Counted from the first letter of the stretch, positions 47,295 through 57,116 are shown. The stretch: DNA of 64,000 nucleotides from Schlesneria sp. DSM 10557 (GCF_041860085.1 NZ_CP124747.1:5727001-5791000), one strand, 5' to 3'. Made by a program: numbers and translations. Notes: generated from the sequence alone by a model not told the origin.

Positions 47295-48755
47295 TTAAAT
47301 GTGGTCGAGTTGCCGACGGGGTTCGACCGTGGCGACAGGCTCGCTGTGTTCGACCGGAGCGTGATCCATAATCGACATTGTCATCCACCGGCCGTTAACA
47401 AACCGGGCCAGGAACACAAACCCGAGCGTGATGACGTAAACGGAACACCAGACCCAGCTCAAAATCAGGCTTTTTCCATAGAACTCCCAGGTCAGGTAGG
47501 TCGGAATGACCAGCAGGCCCCAGGCACAAACACACGTGACGATCATTGAGAAGACAGTATCACCCGCTGCACGGATAGCGGACCCAAAGATAATTGCCAT
47601 CGCGTCGAAGAACGAGTAAAGAGCGACAAACCGTAGGAGCACGATCACAACGTCCTTGGTGGCAGAAAAGTCATCCCCATCTGCGTAAAGGGCGTACGGG
47701 ACCAGCAGAACCTGAGGAAACACGACGTAAATAAAGCCGCATAACAGCATGATCCCACCGCCGAACACAAAGCCCTTCCAGGTAGTTGCTTTGGCCAGTT
47801 CCGGTCGACCTTCCCCGATCCGCTGACCCACCAGAGTGGAGACAGCAATCCCGACGCCGATCACTGGAGTGAATGCAAGGGTGTTCAGATTGAAGGCAAT
47901 ATTGGTCGCGGCCAGTTCATGTGGCCCGATCAGGCCGATGATCATGATGAATGCCGTGAAGCCCGCCACATCAAGGAACATTTGCAGTCCACTGGGTCCC
48001 CCAAACCGAAAGAGGTCCTTCATCAGCGTCCAGTCAAAGCGACGGTGGCGGGAGAACTGGTACGGTCCGTGGACAGAGTAATAGTACATCAGAGCTGCAT
48101 AACAGAGCGTTGCATAGAGGTTCGCCAGGTTTGTGGCGGTCGCCGCACCCGCGATGCCCATTTCGGGAAATGGTCCACGGCCGAAGATCATGGCCCAGTC
48201 GAGTCCCGCGTTGACAAACACCGAAGACGCATTGACCGCCAGTACGACCGTCGTCTGTCCTCGCCCGCTGAAAAAACAGGAAAGAGCCGCAGGCAGAAGC
48301 GCAGCGAGTCCACCGGTACACAGATAGCGGAAATAAGTGGCTTCAAGTGGCCACACCGTTTCGGAATGCCCCACCCAATTGAAAAACGAGTCTGACCAGA
48401 GGGCAGGCAGAAACAGCAGCAAGCCGCAGAACGTCGCGAAATAGATTCCTTGCCAGACCGAAGCGGAAACGCGATCCGGCCTTCTTGCTCCGTCGTACTG
48501 TGCGACGAACGCGTTCAGGTACGAGATGATCCCGAACGGCAGGCTCAGGCACGACCAGAACAGAATCCCCGCAGGAAGTGCCGCAGCGACGGTATCCTTC
48601 GAATACCAGGTCAGATAAATACGATCTACGACGTGCATCATCGACTGTGTGCTGGCACTGAGGACCATCGGCAGCGCAACGGCAATCAGTTCTCGATAGC
48701 TGCCGGGAACCCACTTCAGGGGGCGTTCGTCGAAGGATTCGGTTGCCGAAGACAC
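47295..48755 (-). CDS. MATE-family efflux transporter
   Basis: A 486-residue membrane protein with about 12 hydrophobic segments in two homologous halves. Features are the opening ALPMVLSASTQSMMHVVDRI, AALSCFFSGRGQT, the second-half GGPSGLQMFLDVAGFTAFIM and GIAVSTLVGQRIGEGRPELA, and AAGDTVFSMIVTCVCAWGLL. These follow the NorM/DinF pattern. It exports cationic or other toxic compounds using a Na+ or H+ gradient; the actual substrate is unknown. GTG start. It lies upstream of coaD on the same strand with 70 bases between. Confidence 0.9.
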   Translation of the reverse strand: MSSATESFDERPLKWVPGSYRELIAVALPMVLSASTQSMMHVVDRIYLTWYSKDTVAAALPAGILFWSCLSLPFGIISYLNAFVAQYDGARRPDRVSASVWQGIYFATFCGLLLFLPALWSDSFFNWVGHSETVWPLEATYFRYLCTGGLAALLPAALSCFFSGRGQTTVVLAVNASSVFVNAGLDWAMIFGRGPFPEMGIAGAATATNLANLYATLCYAALMYYYSVHGPYQFSRHRRFDWTLMKDLFRFGGPSGLQMFLDVAGFTAFIMIIGLIGPHELAATNIAFNLNTLAFTPVIGVGIAVSTLVGQRIGEGRPELAKATTWKGFVFGGGIMLLCGFIYVVFPQVLLVPYALYADGDDFSATKDVVIVLLRFVALYSFFDAMAIIFGSAIRAAGDTVFSMIVTCVCAWGLLVIPTYLTWEFYGKSLILSWVWCSVYVITLGFVFLARFVNGRWMTMSIMDHAPVEHSEPVATVEPRRQLDHI

Positions 48756-49226
48756 TATGAAAACCTAACTCGAGTTTGCGGCGGGAAAAAGGGGACTGGG
48801 GAGTATGTATTGAACCGATTTTAACGGCAAGTGGATGTGAAAAGATCCTGCTTCGCAGCACTCTGTCGAGCGAGTGATCCACTCAATGTAACTCGATGCA
48901 CGTCACTGGTTAGGCGATCGATCAGATGTTTCATCACTAATCAGTGACATACCCGTCCAACTCCGCGTCACTCATCACAGAACTTCATTGAAGAGAATGT
49001 GCCCCCACGCCAAGGGCGACGAGAGAGTCCGACACAGGAGCCGAGAAACGGGTTCGGAATTTTATCCCCCTGATTGTTCCAAAGTGTTCTCGCGGTGAGG
49101 AGTAGCCCGTGTTGTGGAGTCAAGCCGCTGCTCGCCTCAAGGCTTTCGCCGCTCTGCCGAAGCCAGTATCCTCGCAGGCCTTAGTCGAGCAACGAATCTT
49201 CTGGTATTTGAGGATCCCTTTCGCAA
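48756..49226. other. Divergent non-coding gap
   Basis: No gene, RNA or convincing promoter pair recognised before the carbamoylation cassette. Confidence 0.35.
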
Positions 49227-50771
49227 ATGCGGGCGTGGATGAGTTTCCGATGGCGACGGAAAACCTGGCGAGTTGCTCCGTGGGTTTCATTGCGCGCGGC
49301 AGGGATCTCGTTGCTGATCGTGGTCGCGACCGCACTCGTGTTCGATCACTGGATCCTGGCTCGGCTGGAGAAACGGGGCCTGATCGCATCTGATGACTGG
49401 AAACGCCATAACCAGATCGTCATCGCGAATCACGAGAAAAAAGACCGTCAGATCGCCTACGAGCGACCAAAGCCAGAAGGGCCCTGCGGTGTCCGGTCCT
49501 GGCTGGGACACCCGGTTGAAAAACAGGGCCGCACTCAACATCGCCTGCTGGTGATGGGAGATTCATTCGTCTGGGGCTCTCCGTACTTGACGCTGAATCA
49601 TCTGTGGTGGCGGCAACTGGCGATCGAACTCAAGCGTCGCGGATACCACGACGTGGAAGTCATCGCGGCCGGATGTTCAGGAATGTCGACTCGTGATGAA
49701 CTTGAGCTGGCTCGCAGAGTCGTCCCTGATTTCCACCCTGATCTGATTCTGTGGGGGTTCGTCACGAACGATCCGGATGAACGCCTGGTTAAACAGATTC
49801 ACACCAGCCAGCTCGCGCCGCCGATTCCGGGACGAATTCAAAAGGTGCTCGAGCGATTCATTCCCCGTCTCTGGGAACTGTTCAAATCCCGTCGTGCTGA
49901 CAAGTTGGCCAAAAGTTATGTAGGACCGGAGTATGGGTACTCGTACGACGACTGGCTGAACCGCATCCATGAAGGGGAAAATTTTGAACGCTATCAGCAG
50001 ACCGTTGCTGATGTCGGCCGTTTTATGAACGAGTCCCAGACACCTGCTCTTTTCGTGACACTCCCCGAAGCGCCCATCCGATCACGATTCGCGTTCTCGT
50101 ACGACAAAGTGATTCCATTGTGGGAAGCGGCCCGCGTTCCCGTGCTTGATTCTCTCGACACGTTCGTCCAGCGATTTCCCGATGCCGAGTCGACCGGGCC
50201 CAATTCCCTGGTGTGGGGAATCAATCCCGCCGACGGACACCCCGGTCCGCGAACGACGGCCTTTCTCGCCCGGCAGACGGCCGATCGGCTGGAGCGGGAC
50301 TTTCCTCAGGTACTCGGCCCACGCAGCTTGGAACCGCCCCGACTGACGATTAACGACTGGTTGCCTTACGATCTTGACGTAAGCCCGCTTGTCGAAGCGG
50401 GGCAGTGGGAACTGGACTATCCTCGCACGGAAAAATTCCTGCCGACGATGCCGCTCGGGATTCCGACGACGCTGATGGCGCTGGAGCTGCCGCAATCCCT
50501 CGATGCAATCAGGCTCAGTTCACCCGGCTTGAGGTCGGCTCAAATCTGGATCTCGACGTGTGATCCTGATGAGGGATACGACACCGGTAAATGGCACGAT
50601 CTGGGGACCGCGAAGGGAACGGAGCTAAACTGGATGATTCCTGATGCGCTGGCCCGACGTGACGTCGCGGTGATTCTACTGAAGGCTGACGTCTCTTCCG
50701 ATGATCGCCGGTTGCGACTGATGTTAGTCCCTGCTCAACCTTCCTCTTCTCGATCGGAAGGTGAGAAATGA
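49227..50771 (+). CDS. Membrane-anchored SGNH/GDSL hydrolase
   Basis: A 514-residue protein. An N-terminal TM (AAGISLLIVVATALVFDHWI) anchors it. The SGNH blocks are block I LLVMGDSFVWGSPYL with the nucleophile Ser, block II Gly in AAGCSGMS, block III Asn in GFVTNDPD, and block V Asp/His in INPADGHPGP. The C-terminal 130 residues are a beta domain without known motifs. SGNH proteins of this kind act as esterases or O-acyl transferases on glycans. The next gene's ATG overlaps its TGA (ATGA), so it is translationally coupled to the carbamoyltransferase. The start codon is a GTG or ATG within 20 residues of the TM; 49227 is one option. Confidence 0.82.
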   Translation: MRAWMSFRWRRKTWRVAPWVSLRAAGISLLIVVATALVFDHWILARLEKRGLIASDDWKRHNQIVIANHEKKDRQIAYERPKPEGPCGVRSWLGHPVEKQGRTQHRLLVMGDSFVWGSPYLTLNHLWWRQLAIELKRRGYHDVEVIAAGCSGMSTRDELELARRVVPDFHPDLILWGFVTNDPDERLVKQIHTSQLAPPIPGRIQKVLERFIPRLWELFKSRRADKLAKSYVGPEYGYSYDDWLNRIHEGENFERYQQTVADVGRFMNESQTPALFVTLPEAPIRSRFAFSYDKVIPLWEAARVPVLDSLDTFVQRFPDAESTGPNSLVWGINPADGHPGPRTTAFLARQTADRLERDFPQVLGPRSLEPPRLTINDWLPYDLDVSPLVEAGQWELDYPRTEKFLPTMPLGIPTTLMALELPQSLDAIRLSSPGLRSAQIWISTCDPDEGYDTGKWHDLGTAKGTELNWMIPDALARRDVAVILLKADVSSDDRRLRLMLVPAQPSSSRSEGEK

Positions 50772-52597
50772 CGTCGATCCTGGGGATTTCCGCTTATTAC
50801 CATGATTCGGCCGCGGCACTCGTAATCGACGGCAATATCGTGGGAGCGGCACAGGAAGAGCGATTTACGCGGGTGAAGGGGGACTCGTCGTTTCCTCATC
50901 ACGCCGTGGGATGGTGCCTGCATTTCGCGGGTCTGTCGATCGAAGATGTTGATCACATCGTGTTCTATGAGCGGCCGCTCGTTCATTTCGAACGTCTGAT
51001 GATGTCATCCCTGTTTACTGCCCCTCGAGGACTGCGCAGTTTCATCCACATTCTGCCCGACTGGCTCACCCGCAAACTGTGGCTTGAAAAAGAAATTGCG
51101 AAGGAACTGGGGATCGACCGGAAGATCGACTTCGTTGATCATCATCGCTCGCATGCGGCCAGTGCTTTTTATCCCTCTCCCTTTTCGCAGGCTGCGATTC
51201 TGACGGTGGATGGTGTCGGGGAGTGGTCGACAGCCACGTGGGGAGTCGGGACCGGGAACGAGATCGAACTGAAGCAGGAACTTCGCTTCCCCAATTCCCT
51301 GGGGCTGCTTTACTCGGCCTTCACGTACTACTGTGGCTTCAAGATCAATAGCGGCGAGTACAAATTGATGGGGCTGGCTCCGTATGGCCGGCCACTCTAT
51401 GCGGAACGTATCCTTCAGCATGTTGTCCATCTGATGGATGATGGCACCATGCTGCTCAATCAGGATTACTTCGGATACGCCACCGGACTGGTTTCGACAA
51501 CGGCCAGGTTTCACCAGTTATTCGAAGGGCCACCTCGTCAGCCCGAGACACGGATCACTCAGCGGGAAATGGATCTGGCCGCCAGTATTCAAGTGGTGAT
51601 AAACGAGGCCCTGCTGCGTATGGGACGATTTATCCATTACAAGACTGGCATGAACCAGCTTGTGTTGGCGGGGGGCGTGGCACTGAACTGTGTCGCGACC
51701 GGGCACTTGTCGACCGCTGGTCCCTTTGACCAGATCTGGACTCAGCCCGCCGCAGGGGACGCGGGGGGAGCACTTGGTGCCGCTCTCAGTTTCTGGCATC
51801 GGGACTTAACTCAACCGCGACTGACAGCCAAACCTGATGGCATGCATGGAGCATTTCTCGGACCGGATATCCCTCCGGAATCGCCTGCCGATGATGCCGT
51901 GCTTGAGGCGATGGGGGCGGTATGGGACGTGCTGGACGAGTCCGAGTTGCAGACGCGGATCGCAACGGATATCGCGGCGGGGAAAGTCGTTGCCGTCGCG
52001 CGAGGGCGAATGGAGTTTGGGCCGCGGGCTCTGGGAGCCCGCTCCATTCTGGGTGACGCGCGATCCGACTCCATGCAGACGCGGATGAATCTGAAAGTCA
52101 AATTTCGAGAGTCATTCCGGCCGTTTGCTCCGATGGTGCTCGCCGAAGATGCCGACCGGTATTTCGATTGCCGCCAGGAAAGCCCTTACATGCTGCTCGT
52201 CTACCCTGTGACGCAGTCGCAGCGTAAAGAAGTTTCTGACGAGAAGCTGTTCGGCATCGACCTGCTGAAGCAGTCACGCTCGCAGATTCCCGCAATTACG
52301 CATGTGGATTACTCGGCTCGATTGCAGACGATCGACGCCGCGCGAAATCCGTTCGTGTATGGCGTGCTGACCTCGTTCAAGCAGCAGACCGGATGTAGTG
52401 TGATCGTAAACACGTCATTCAATGTCCGTGGCGAACCCATTGTGAACACGGCCGAGGACGCCTATCGTTGTTTCATGGCGACGGAAATTGACACCCTGAT
52501 TGTCGGTAATCGTTATCTGGAACGGACCCGTCAACCCTCCCCTCCCCTTGATGAGACCGCTCGTGCCCAATGGCTTCAACGCTTCGAACTCGACTGA
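50768..52597 (+). CDS. NodU/CmcH-type carbamoyltransferase
   Basis: Transfers a carbamoyl group from carbamoyl phosphate to a hydroxyl acceptor. The N-terminal Kae1/TobZ-like domain begins ILGISAYYHDSAAALVIDGN with AAQEERFTRVKGDSSFP, metal-binding DHHRSHAASAFYPSPF and ILTVDGVGEWSTA. ATP-site segments are LVLAGGVALNCVATGHL and PAAGDAGGALGAAL. The C-terminal YrdC-like carbamoyltransferase part has RMEFGPRALGARSILGDARS, KFRESFRPFAPMV and TSFNVRGEPIVNTAEDAY. At 609 residues the length is right. The acceptor is unknown; the neighbours suggest a surface glycan or secreted metabolite. It overlaps the genes on both sides. Confidence 0.93.
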   Translation: MTSILGISAYYHDSAAALVIDGNIVGAAQEERFTRVKGDSSFPHHAVGWCLHFAGLSIEDVDHIVFYERPLVHFERLMMSSLFTAPRGLRSFIHILPDWLTRKLWLEKEIAKELGIDRKIDFVDHHRSHAASAFYPSPFSQAAILTVDGVGEWSTATWGVGTGNEIELKQELRFPNSLGLLYSAFTYYCGFKINSGEYKLMGLAPYGRPLYAERILQHVVHLMDDGTMLLNQDYFGYATGLVSTTARFHQLFEGPPRQPETRITQREMDLAASIQVVINEALLRMGRFIHYKTGMNQLVLAGGVALNCVATGHLSTAGPFDQIWTQPAAGDAGGALGAALSFWHRDLTQPRLTAKPDGMHGAFLGPDIPPESPADDAVLEAMGAVWDVLDESELQTRIATDIAAGKVVAVARGRMEFGPRALGARSILGDARSDSMQTRMNLKVKFRESFRPFAPMVLAEDADRYFDCRQESPYMLLVYPVTQSQRKEVSDEKLFGIDLLKQSRSQIPAITHVDYSARLQTIDAARNPFVYGVLTSFKQQTGCSVIVNTSFNVRGEPIVNTAEDAYRCFMATEIDTLIVGNRYLERTRQPSPPLDETARAQWLQRFELD

Positions 52598-53234
52598 GTT
52601 CCAGGCATCATTCAGCGCCTTTCCGTATCTCCGTCAACTTTCCGAGCGACGTGAGCGGGACGAGATCCGCCAATTGACCAGCTTTGGACTCACGATCGGG
52701 TGGCTGTTTTTTCTGCTGGGTGGCTTCTGCTGGTTCTGTGTGGTCAGTCCGCTCGATGGCTTCTGGCACGGTTTGATGCTGAGCGGCCTGGCTCTGATGG
52801 GGTTCGGGACCCTGTTGCCGCAGGCCCTTTACTGGCCTCATCGGATCTGGATGTCACTGGCCCATTTTCAGGGGCGGCTGGTCATGACGCTGCTGCTGAC
52901 GGTGTTTTACTTTTTGCTCATCTCGCCGCTGGGCTGGTGGGAGCGTCTTCGACACGGGAATGCGAATCCATTCTACTCCTGGACGACCGAACCTCCTCCG
53001 GTCACGTCTGCCTGGCAGGACCTGCCTGTCGAGGAACTGCGGGAATCGTCCGTATCCTATCGCCGTCTGAAGTCGCGGCCGCTGATCTCGCTCTTCGCCG
53101 AAACGTTCTCATTCTTTGCACGACGAGGCCACTACCTGCTGCTGCCCATTCTGGTGCTGCTGCTCGTACTGGGAATGGTGCTGTTCTTCGTGCAGTCGTC
53201 GGCACTGGCCCCGTTCATCTACACCATAGGCTGA
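52551..53234 (+). CDS. SxtJ-DUF5989 fusion membrane protein
   Basis: A 227-residue membrane protein. Residues 28-145 match SxtJ proteins, known beside carbamoyltransferases: an RRERDEIRQLTSFGLTIGWL start, several TM helices, LPQALYWPHRIWMSLAHFQG and LLTVFYFLLISPLGWWERL. Residues 178-227 match DUF5989: SLFAETFSFFARRGHYLLLP, one TM and QSSALAPFIYTIG. In most genomes these are two small adjacent genes, so this is a natural fusion. The ATG at 52551 overlaps the carbamoyltransferase end by 47 bases. Its role is probably structural or scaffolding for the carbamoyltransferase and its substrate. Confidence 0.75.
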   Translation: MRPLVPNGFNASNSTEFQASFSAFPYLRQLSERRERDEIRQLTSFGLTIGWLFFLLGGFCWFCVVSPLDGFWHGLMLSGLALMGFGTLLPQALYWPHRIWMSLAHFQGRLVMTLLLTVFYFLLISPLGWWERLRHGNANPFYSWTTEPPPVTSAWQDLPVEELRESSVSYRRLKSRPLISLFAETFSFFARRGHYLLLPILVLLLVLGMVLFFVQSSALAPFIYTIG

Positions 53235-53317
53235 CGGCGGATGAGAACGGGCCTGCTCCGTTCAGATGTGCAGATCGAACACTGGTCCGGCATTGCGCAC
53301 GCTGACTCTGCGGTGGG

Positions 53318-54808
53318 TTACTCTGTGGCGGTGTCCGTTTTTGATTTTGGAATCAGGGCGTAATAGACGATGCCGGCGGCGATCAGAGCAAGCACCCAGA
53401 TGAGCTTGTCCCACTGCTCGATCAGTGTTCCGATCAGAGCGAGAAGATAAGTGGCGATCAACAGCCCTGGAGTGATGGGGTATCCCCAGGTCCGATAGGG
53501 ACGAGGTTCGGCAGGACGCTGGACTCGCAGGATGTAGACCGCTCCCACGGCAAGACTGTAGAAGATCAGGCCGGCACAGATGACGGCATCGGTGATCAGG
53601 TCAAAGACTTCCTTTGGGTTGGGGCTGGTCGCATAAAAGGCGATGATCATCAGCGACGTCCAGATCCCTTGTATCAGAATTGAGTTCGCGGGGGTGTGAT
53701 ATCGAGGATGGACTTGCTGGATGTAGTTCGGGACCAGACCATCGCGAGAGGCGGCGAAATAGATTCTCGGGCCGGCGATCAGATTGGAATTGGCGGCTCC
53801 GAAGGTTGAGCAGCAAACGCCCAGTGCGGCGAACTTACTTCCCCATTCCCCGAACAGCACTCGAAAGACATCGGAGGCAAGTGTCGTGCTGTTGGCGACG
53901 GCGGACATCGACAGCACGAGATGGTAGCTCAGGTTGGCTCCTGCATAGACCAGGACGACCGTCAATATTCCGATCCCCAGAGCTCGGGGGACGTTCTTTT
54001 GCGGCTCACGGATCTCCTCGGCAACCGGTGCGATATTGATCCAGCCGTCGTAGGGCCAGAACACAGCGATCAGGGCCACACCAAAGGCTGCCAGGAATGT
54101 CCGCGATGTCGGTCCGGACTGTGATGCGGAATCGGCGGTCTCAGCGACGGCGACATCCGTTTCAGGTGCGATGGTCGTTTCGGGGGAGGAGACCCAAAGC
54201 GGCGAAAGATGTTCCAGGTTCATCTTTCCCATGAGCAGGGGGAGTCCGATCAGCAGGGCCAGAAAAACAAGCTTGGCAGCGGTGGCGACGTTTTGAACGG
54301 CGGCTCCCCACCGGGTGCTGAAGATGTTGATAGCCGTTAGACCGGTGATGATGATCAGCGATGCAGCGAACTGCCCGTAATGACCCAGCGGATAAGAGGT
54401 CGCCCCGGATGGACGCAGAAATTCGTCCAGATAAATTGCTGTCGCACAAACGAGTGCCCCGACAGAACCGGTTCGGATCACCCAGAACTCGGTCCAGCCC
54501 CAAAGAAAGGCGGGAAGTTGCCCGTAGGCTTCACGCAGGTAGAGATACGGTCCGCCTGCCTGGGGATACATTGCTGCCAGTTCTGCCAGAGCCAGCGAAC
54601 CGCACAGCGTGATCAAGCCCACGAAGACCCAGACGCCAATGATGGGCAAGTATCCCCAGGCCATGAGTGCCTGATCGACTTTGCCCACCTTCAAGAAAAT
54701 CCCTGAACCAATAATCGAACCGATGACAAGTGCCGTGGAGTCGACCAGTCCCAGTACTCGAGGAAGAGTCTTGGGAGCGACCCGATGCGGAGTTTCCGGA
54801 TTCGACAT
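53318..54808 (-). CDS. APC-family amino-acid permease
   Basis: A membrane protein of about 496 residues with roughly 12 spans. The APC signature near the N-terminus is LVIGSIIGSGIFLKVGKVDQ, followed by GSLALAELAAMYPQAGGPYL and YLREAYGQLPAFLWGWTEFW, which are typical of the LAT/YkbA-type exchangers. The C-terminal end has RPYRTWGYPITPGLL. Residues around 225-255 form a polar Glu/Thr-rich loop. It moves an amino acid or polyamine by exchange or H+ symport; the substrate is unknown. Start at the ATG at 54808 with AGGAA upstream; the frame is open to 54895. It follows hisA on the same strand, with only 13 bases between them. Confidence 0.9.
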   Translation of the reverse strand: MSNPETPHRVAPKTLPRVLGLVDSTALVIGSIIGSGIFLKVGKVDQALMAWGYLPIIGVWVFVGLITLCGSLALAELAAMYPQAGGPYLYLREAYGQLPAFLWGWTEFWVIRTGSVGALVCATAIYLDEFLRPSGATSYPLGHYGQFAASLIIITGLTAINIFSTRWGAAVQNVATAAKLVFLALLIGLPLLMGKMNLEHLSPLWVSSPETTIAPETDVAVAETADSASQSGPTSRTFLAAFGVALIAVFWPYDGWINIAPVAEEIREPQKNVPRALGIGILTVVLVYAGANLSYHLVLSMSAVANSTTLASDVFRVLFGEWGSKFAALGVCCSTFGAANSNLIAGPRIYFAASRDGLVPNYIQQVHPRYHTPANSILIQGIWTSLMIIAFYATSPNPKEVFDLITDAVICAGLIFYSLAVGAVYILRVQRPAEPRPYRTWGYPITPGLLIATYLLALIGTLIEQWDKLIWVLALIAAGIVYYALIPKSKTDTATE

Positions 54809-54821
54809 AGATTCATGGTTC

Positions 54822-55559
54822 CTAGGTGGCAATACGGACAGCTTCAGCGACGTCGATTGTCCCTTCGTAGATTGCGCGTCCGACGATCGCGCCAATCAAG
54901 CGAGGGTGCTTACGGGAAAGCGCAGTCAGTTTTTCGATATCCGCCAGCGTGGTGACACCCCCCGATGCGATCACGGGGAATCCGAGTTCCGTCAGTCGGA
55001 TCATCTCATCAATGGTGGCATCATCCACACCTTGCATCATTCCATCATTGGCAATGTTGGTGTAGATCACTGCGGCCAGTTCCAGATCGGAGAACTGTCG
55101 TGCCAGTTCCATCGCAGACGTCTGCGACACATCCAGCCATCCCGCTGTCGCGACCATGCCGTTGCGGGCATCCAGTCCCAGTGCAATCCGGCCGGGGAAT
55201 AACCGGGTCATATCGCGAAACCAGTCGGGTTCCTTGAGTGCCTGAGTGCCGATGATGACCCGATCGATCCCCACTTCGCTCAGCATGAAGCGAATGGTGG
55301 ACTCGTCACGCAGACCTCCGCCGAGTTCGCAGGGAATTTTGACGGCCCGGACGATCGCCTTGATGGCATCGACATTGACGGGCTTGCCTGCCTTGGCGCC
55401 ATCGAGATCGACAAGGTGCAGTCGGGTTCCTCCCTGTCGTTCCCAATGTCGAGCCATTTCAGCCGGATCATTGCCGTAGACAGTCTCCTGGGCATAGTCA
55501 CCCTGTCGCAGCCGCACACAGCAGCCGCCTCGCAGATCGATTGCAGGCAGAATTTCCAT
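54822..55559 (-). CDS. hisA: Phosphoribosyl-formimino-AICAR ribotide isomerase
   Basis: A TIM-barrel isomerase of histidine synthesis. It begins [20 protein letters not shown] with the catalytic Asp in [35 protein letters not shown] and [14 protein letters not shown] (second catalytic Asp) follow, and the phosphate loops are [12 protein letters not shown] and [11 protein letters not shown]. At 245 residues it has a normal length. The ATG at 55559 is preferred over the upstream in-frame start at 55598. No other his gene is adjacent. Confidence 0.95.
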   Translation of the reverse strand: MEILPAIDLRGGCCVRLRQGDYAQETVYGNDPAEMARHWERQGGTRLHLVDLDGAKAGKPVNVDAIKAIVRAVKIPCELGGGLRDESTIRFMLSEVGIDRVIIGTQALKEPDWFRDMTRLFPGRIALGLDARNGMVATAGWLDVSQTSAMELARQFSDLELAAVIYTNIANDGMMQGVDDATIDEMIRLTELGFPVIASGGVTTLADIEKLTALSRKHPRLIGAIVGRAIYEGTIDVAEAVRIAT

Positions 55560-55806
55560 AACTGTTTCGGTGCAACGGTTGGTCGAAAATGACGGCACAT
55601 TCGATCGACCGTTGCCAGATTCCTTGTTGTTCTCACCACGGGCTGACCGCGAGGAATGAGATGTTTACAGATTTTCACGTACCACAGTTTCCGCCAGAAT
55701 GACTTCGGGGAGTACTGCAACAGGTCAGGATGATAGCAGTCCCGATTCGGTGCCACGATGGAAAGTGGCTGATTTTCAAAATCAGAAAAAATTCTGGTGG
55801 TGACCA

Positions 55807-55842
55807 GGCTGCAAGAGCCCTGTTTTTCAGGGGTTTGCAGCC
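55807..55842 (+). promoter_or_regulatory. Strong inverted repeat upstream of the OleA-like gene
   Basis: GGCTGCAA (55807-55814) pairs with TTGCAGCC (55835-55842). Inside it CCCTG pairs with CAGGG around TTTTT. A -10-like TAGAAT follows at 55853-55858, so the dyad covers the -35 region. It could be an operator or an attenuator-like hairpin. The rest of the 55560-55952 gap shows no gene. Confidence 0.5.
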
Positions 55843-55952
55843 ACGAATACGGTAGAATCAGGTGAAATGCGATGGACGCACACTGTCTGTCGGATAAAGT
55901 GGTGTTCGTCCTTGTGCTTTACGGAATCCAGATAGGGACCGATTTTAGTCCT

Positions 55953-57116
55953 ATGAAATATTCTCGAGTCTACATTGATGCGATCGGCTACGAACTGGCA
56001 CCGGTGATCGTCACCTCAACGGAAATTGAGCAGCGTCTCGAGCCTTTGTATGAAAAGCTGAAGATTCCCAAGGGGCAGCTCGAAGCCTGGACCGGGATTC
56101 ATGAGCGACGCTGGTGGCCGGAAGGGCATCGACTGAGCGACGGAGCAACGGAGGCGGCCCGCAGGGCACTTGAGAATTCCAATGTCGCCGCGCGGGATAT
56201 CGGCGTGCTGATCTACGCCGGGGTCTGTCGTGAACAGTTTGAACCCGCGACCGCCTGTAGCGTTGCTGCTAACCTGACGATCAGCCCGGATGCCTCGGTC
56301 TTTGATGTCAGCAACGCCTGTCTGGGGGTACTCAACGGAATGGTTGATATCGCCAACCGCATTGAGCTTGGGCAGATTCGTGCCGGGATGGTGGTGTCGT
56401 GCGAGACTGCACGGGAGATCATCGACTATTCGATCCAGCGATTGCTTGAAGAGATGTCGATGGATTCCTTCACCAAGTCCCTCGCGACCCTGACGGGCGG
56501 ATCTGGGGCGGTGGCGGTACTGCTGACGGATGGGTCGTTCTCGCGTGAACAGTCCCATCGGCTGCTGGGGGGCGTGACAAAAGCGGCACCCGAGCATCAC
56601 GCTCTTTGCCGCTGGGGATTCGAATCACTGCTCCCTGCGGCCGTGAACAAAGTCGATGCGATATTGCCCTCCGTCGTCACGCATACGAAATTCGGAAACC
56701 TGCTGCCCAACCTGGTCCAGCAGAAGGTCAGCGGCCTGTTACCCGCGAAACTGTCTCACGCGTTCACTCAGTTTATGCAGACCGATTCGATCAGCGTACT
56801 GAAGCACGGCGTCGACCTGGGAATGAACACATGGCGTTTATTCCTGTCCAAAATCGGTTTCTCGCCTGACGAAATCGACAAGGTCATCTGCCATCAGGTT
56901 GGCAAGGGGCATCGCGAACAGGTTCTGGGGGCCCTCGGCATCGCCCATGACAAGGACTTCAACACCTTCCCCTATCTGGGGAATATTGGCACAGTGTCGC
57001 TTCCACTGACTGCGGCGATTGCCGATGAGCGAGGATTTCTCGTTCGCGGGGACCGGGTCGGATTTCTCGGTATCGGCAGCGGACTCAATTGCCTGATGCT
57101 GGCAATTGAGTGGTGA
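55953..57116 (+). CDS. OleA-like thiolase (3-oxoacyl-ACP synthase III superfamily)
   Basis: A 387-residue condensing enzyme resembling Xanthomonas OleA, which joins two acyl-CoAs head to head for long-chain olefin synthesis. The Cys nucleophile (Cys123) is in FDVSNACLGVLNGM, the OleA-type Glu (Glu97) is in CREQFEPATACS, the His in VICHQVGKGHREQV and the Asn in YLGNIGTVSLPL. It ends GFLGIGSGLNCLMLAIEW, very like OleA. FabH lacks that Glu. OleB, C and D are not adjacent. The ATG at 55953 starts at the family N-terminus (MKYSRVYIDAIGYE); the frame is open from 55872. A strong dyad lies in the leader. Confidence 0.82.
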   Translation: MKYSRVYIDAIGYELAPVIVTSTEIEQRLEPLYEKLKIPKGQLEAWTGIHERRWWPEGHRLSDGATEAARRALENSNVAARDIGVLIYAGVCREQFEPATACSVAANLTISPDASVFDVSNACLGVLNGMVDIANRIELGQIRAGMVVSCETAREIIDYSIQRLLEEMSMDSFTKSLATLTGGSGAVAVLLTDGSFSREQSHRLLGGVTKAAPEHHALCRWGFESLLPAAVNKVDAILPSVVTHTKFGNLLPNLVQQKVSGLLPAKLSHAFTQFMQTDSISVLKHGVDLGMNTWRLFLSKIGFSPDEIDKVICHQVGKGHREQVLGALGIAHDKDFNTFPYLGNIGTVSLPLTAAIADERGFLVRGDRVGFLGIGSGLNCLMLAIEW

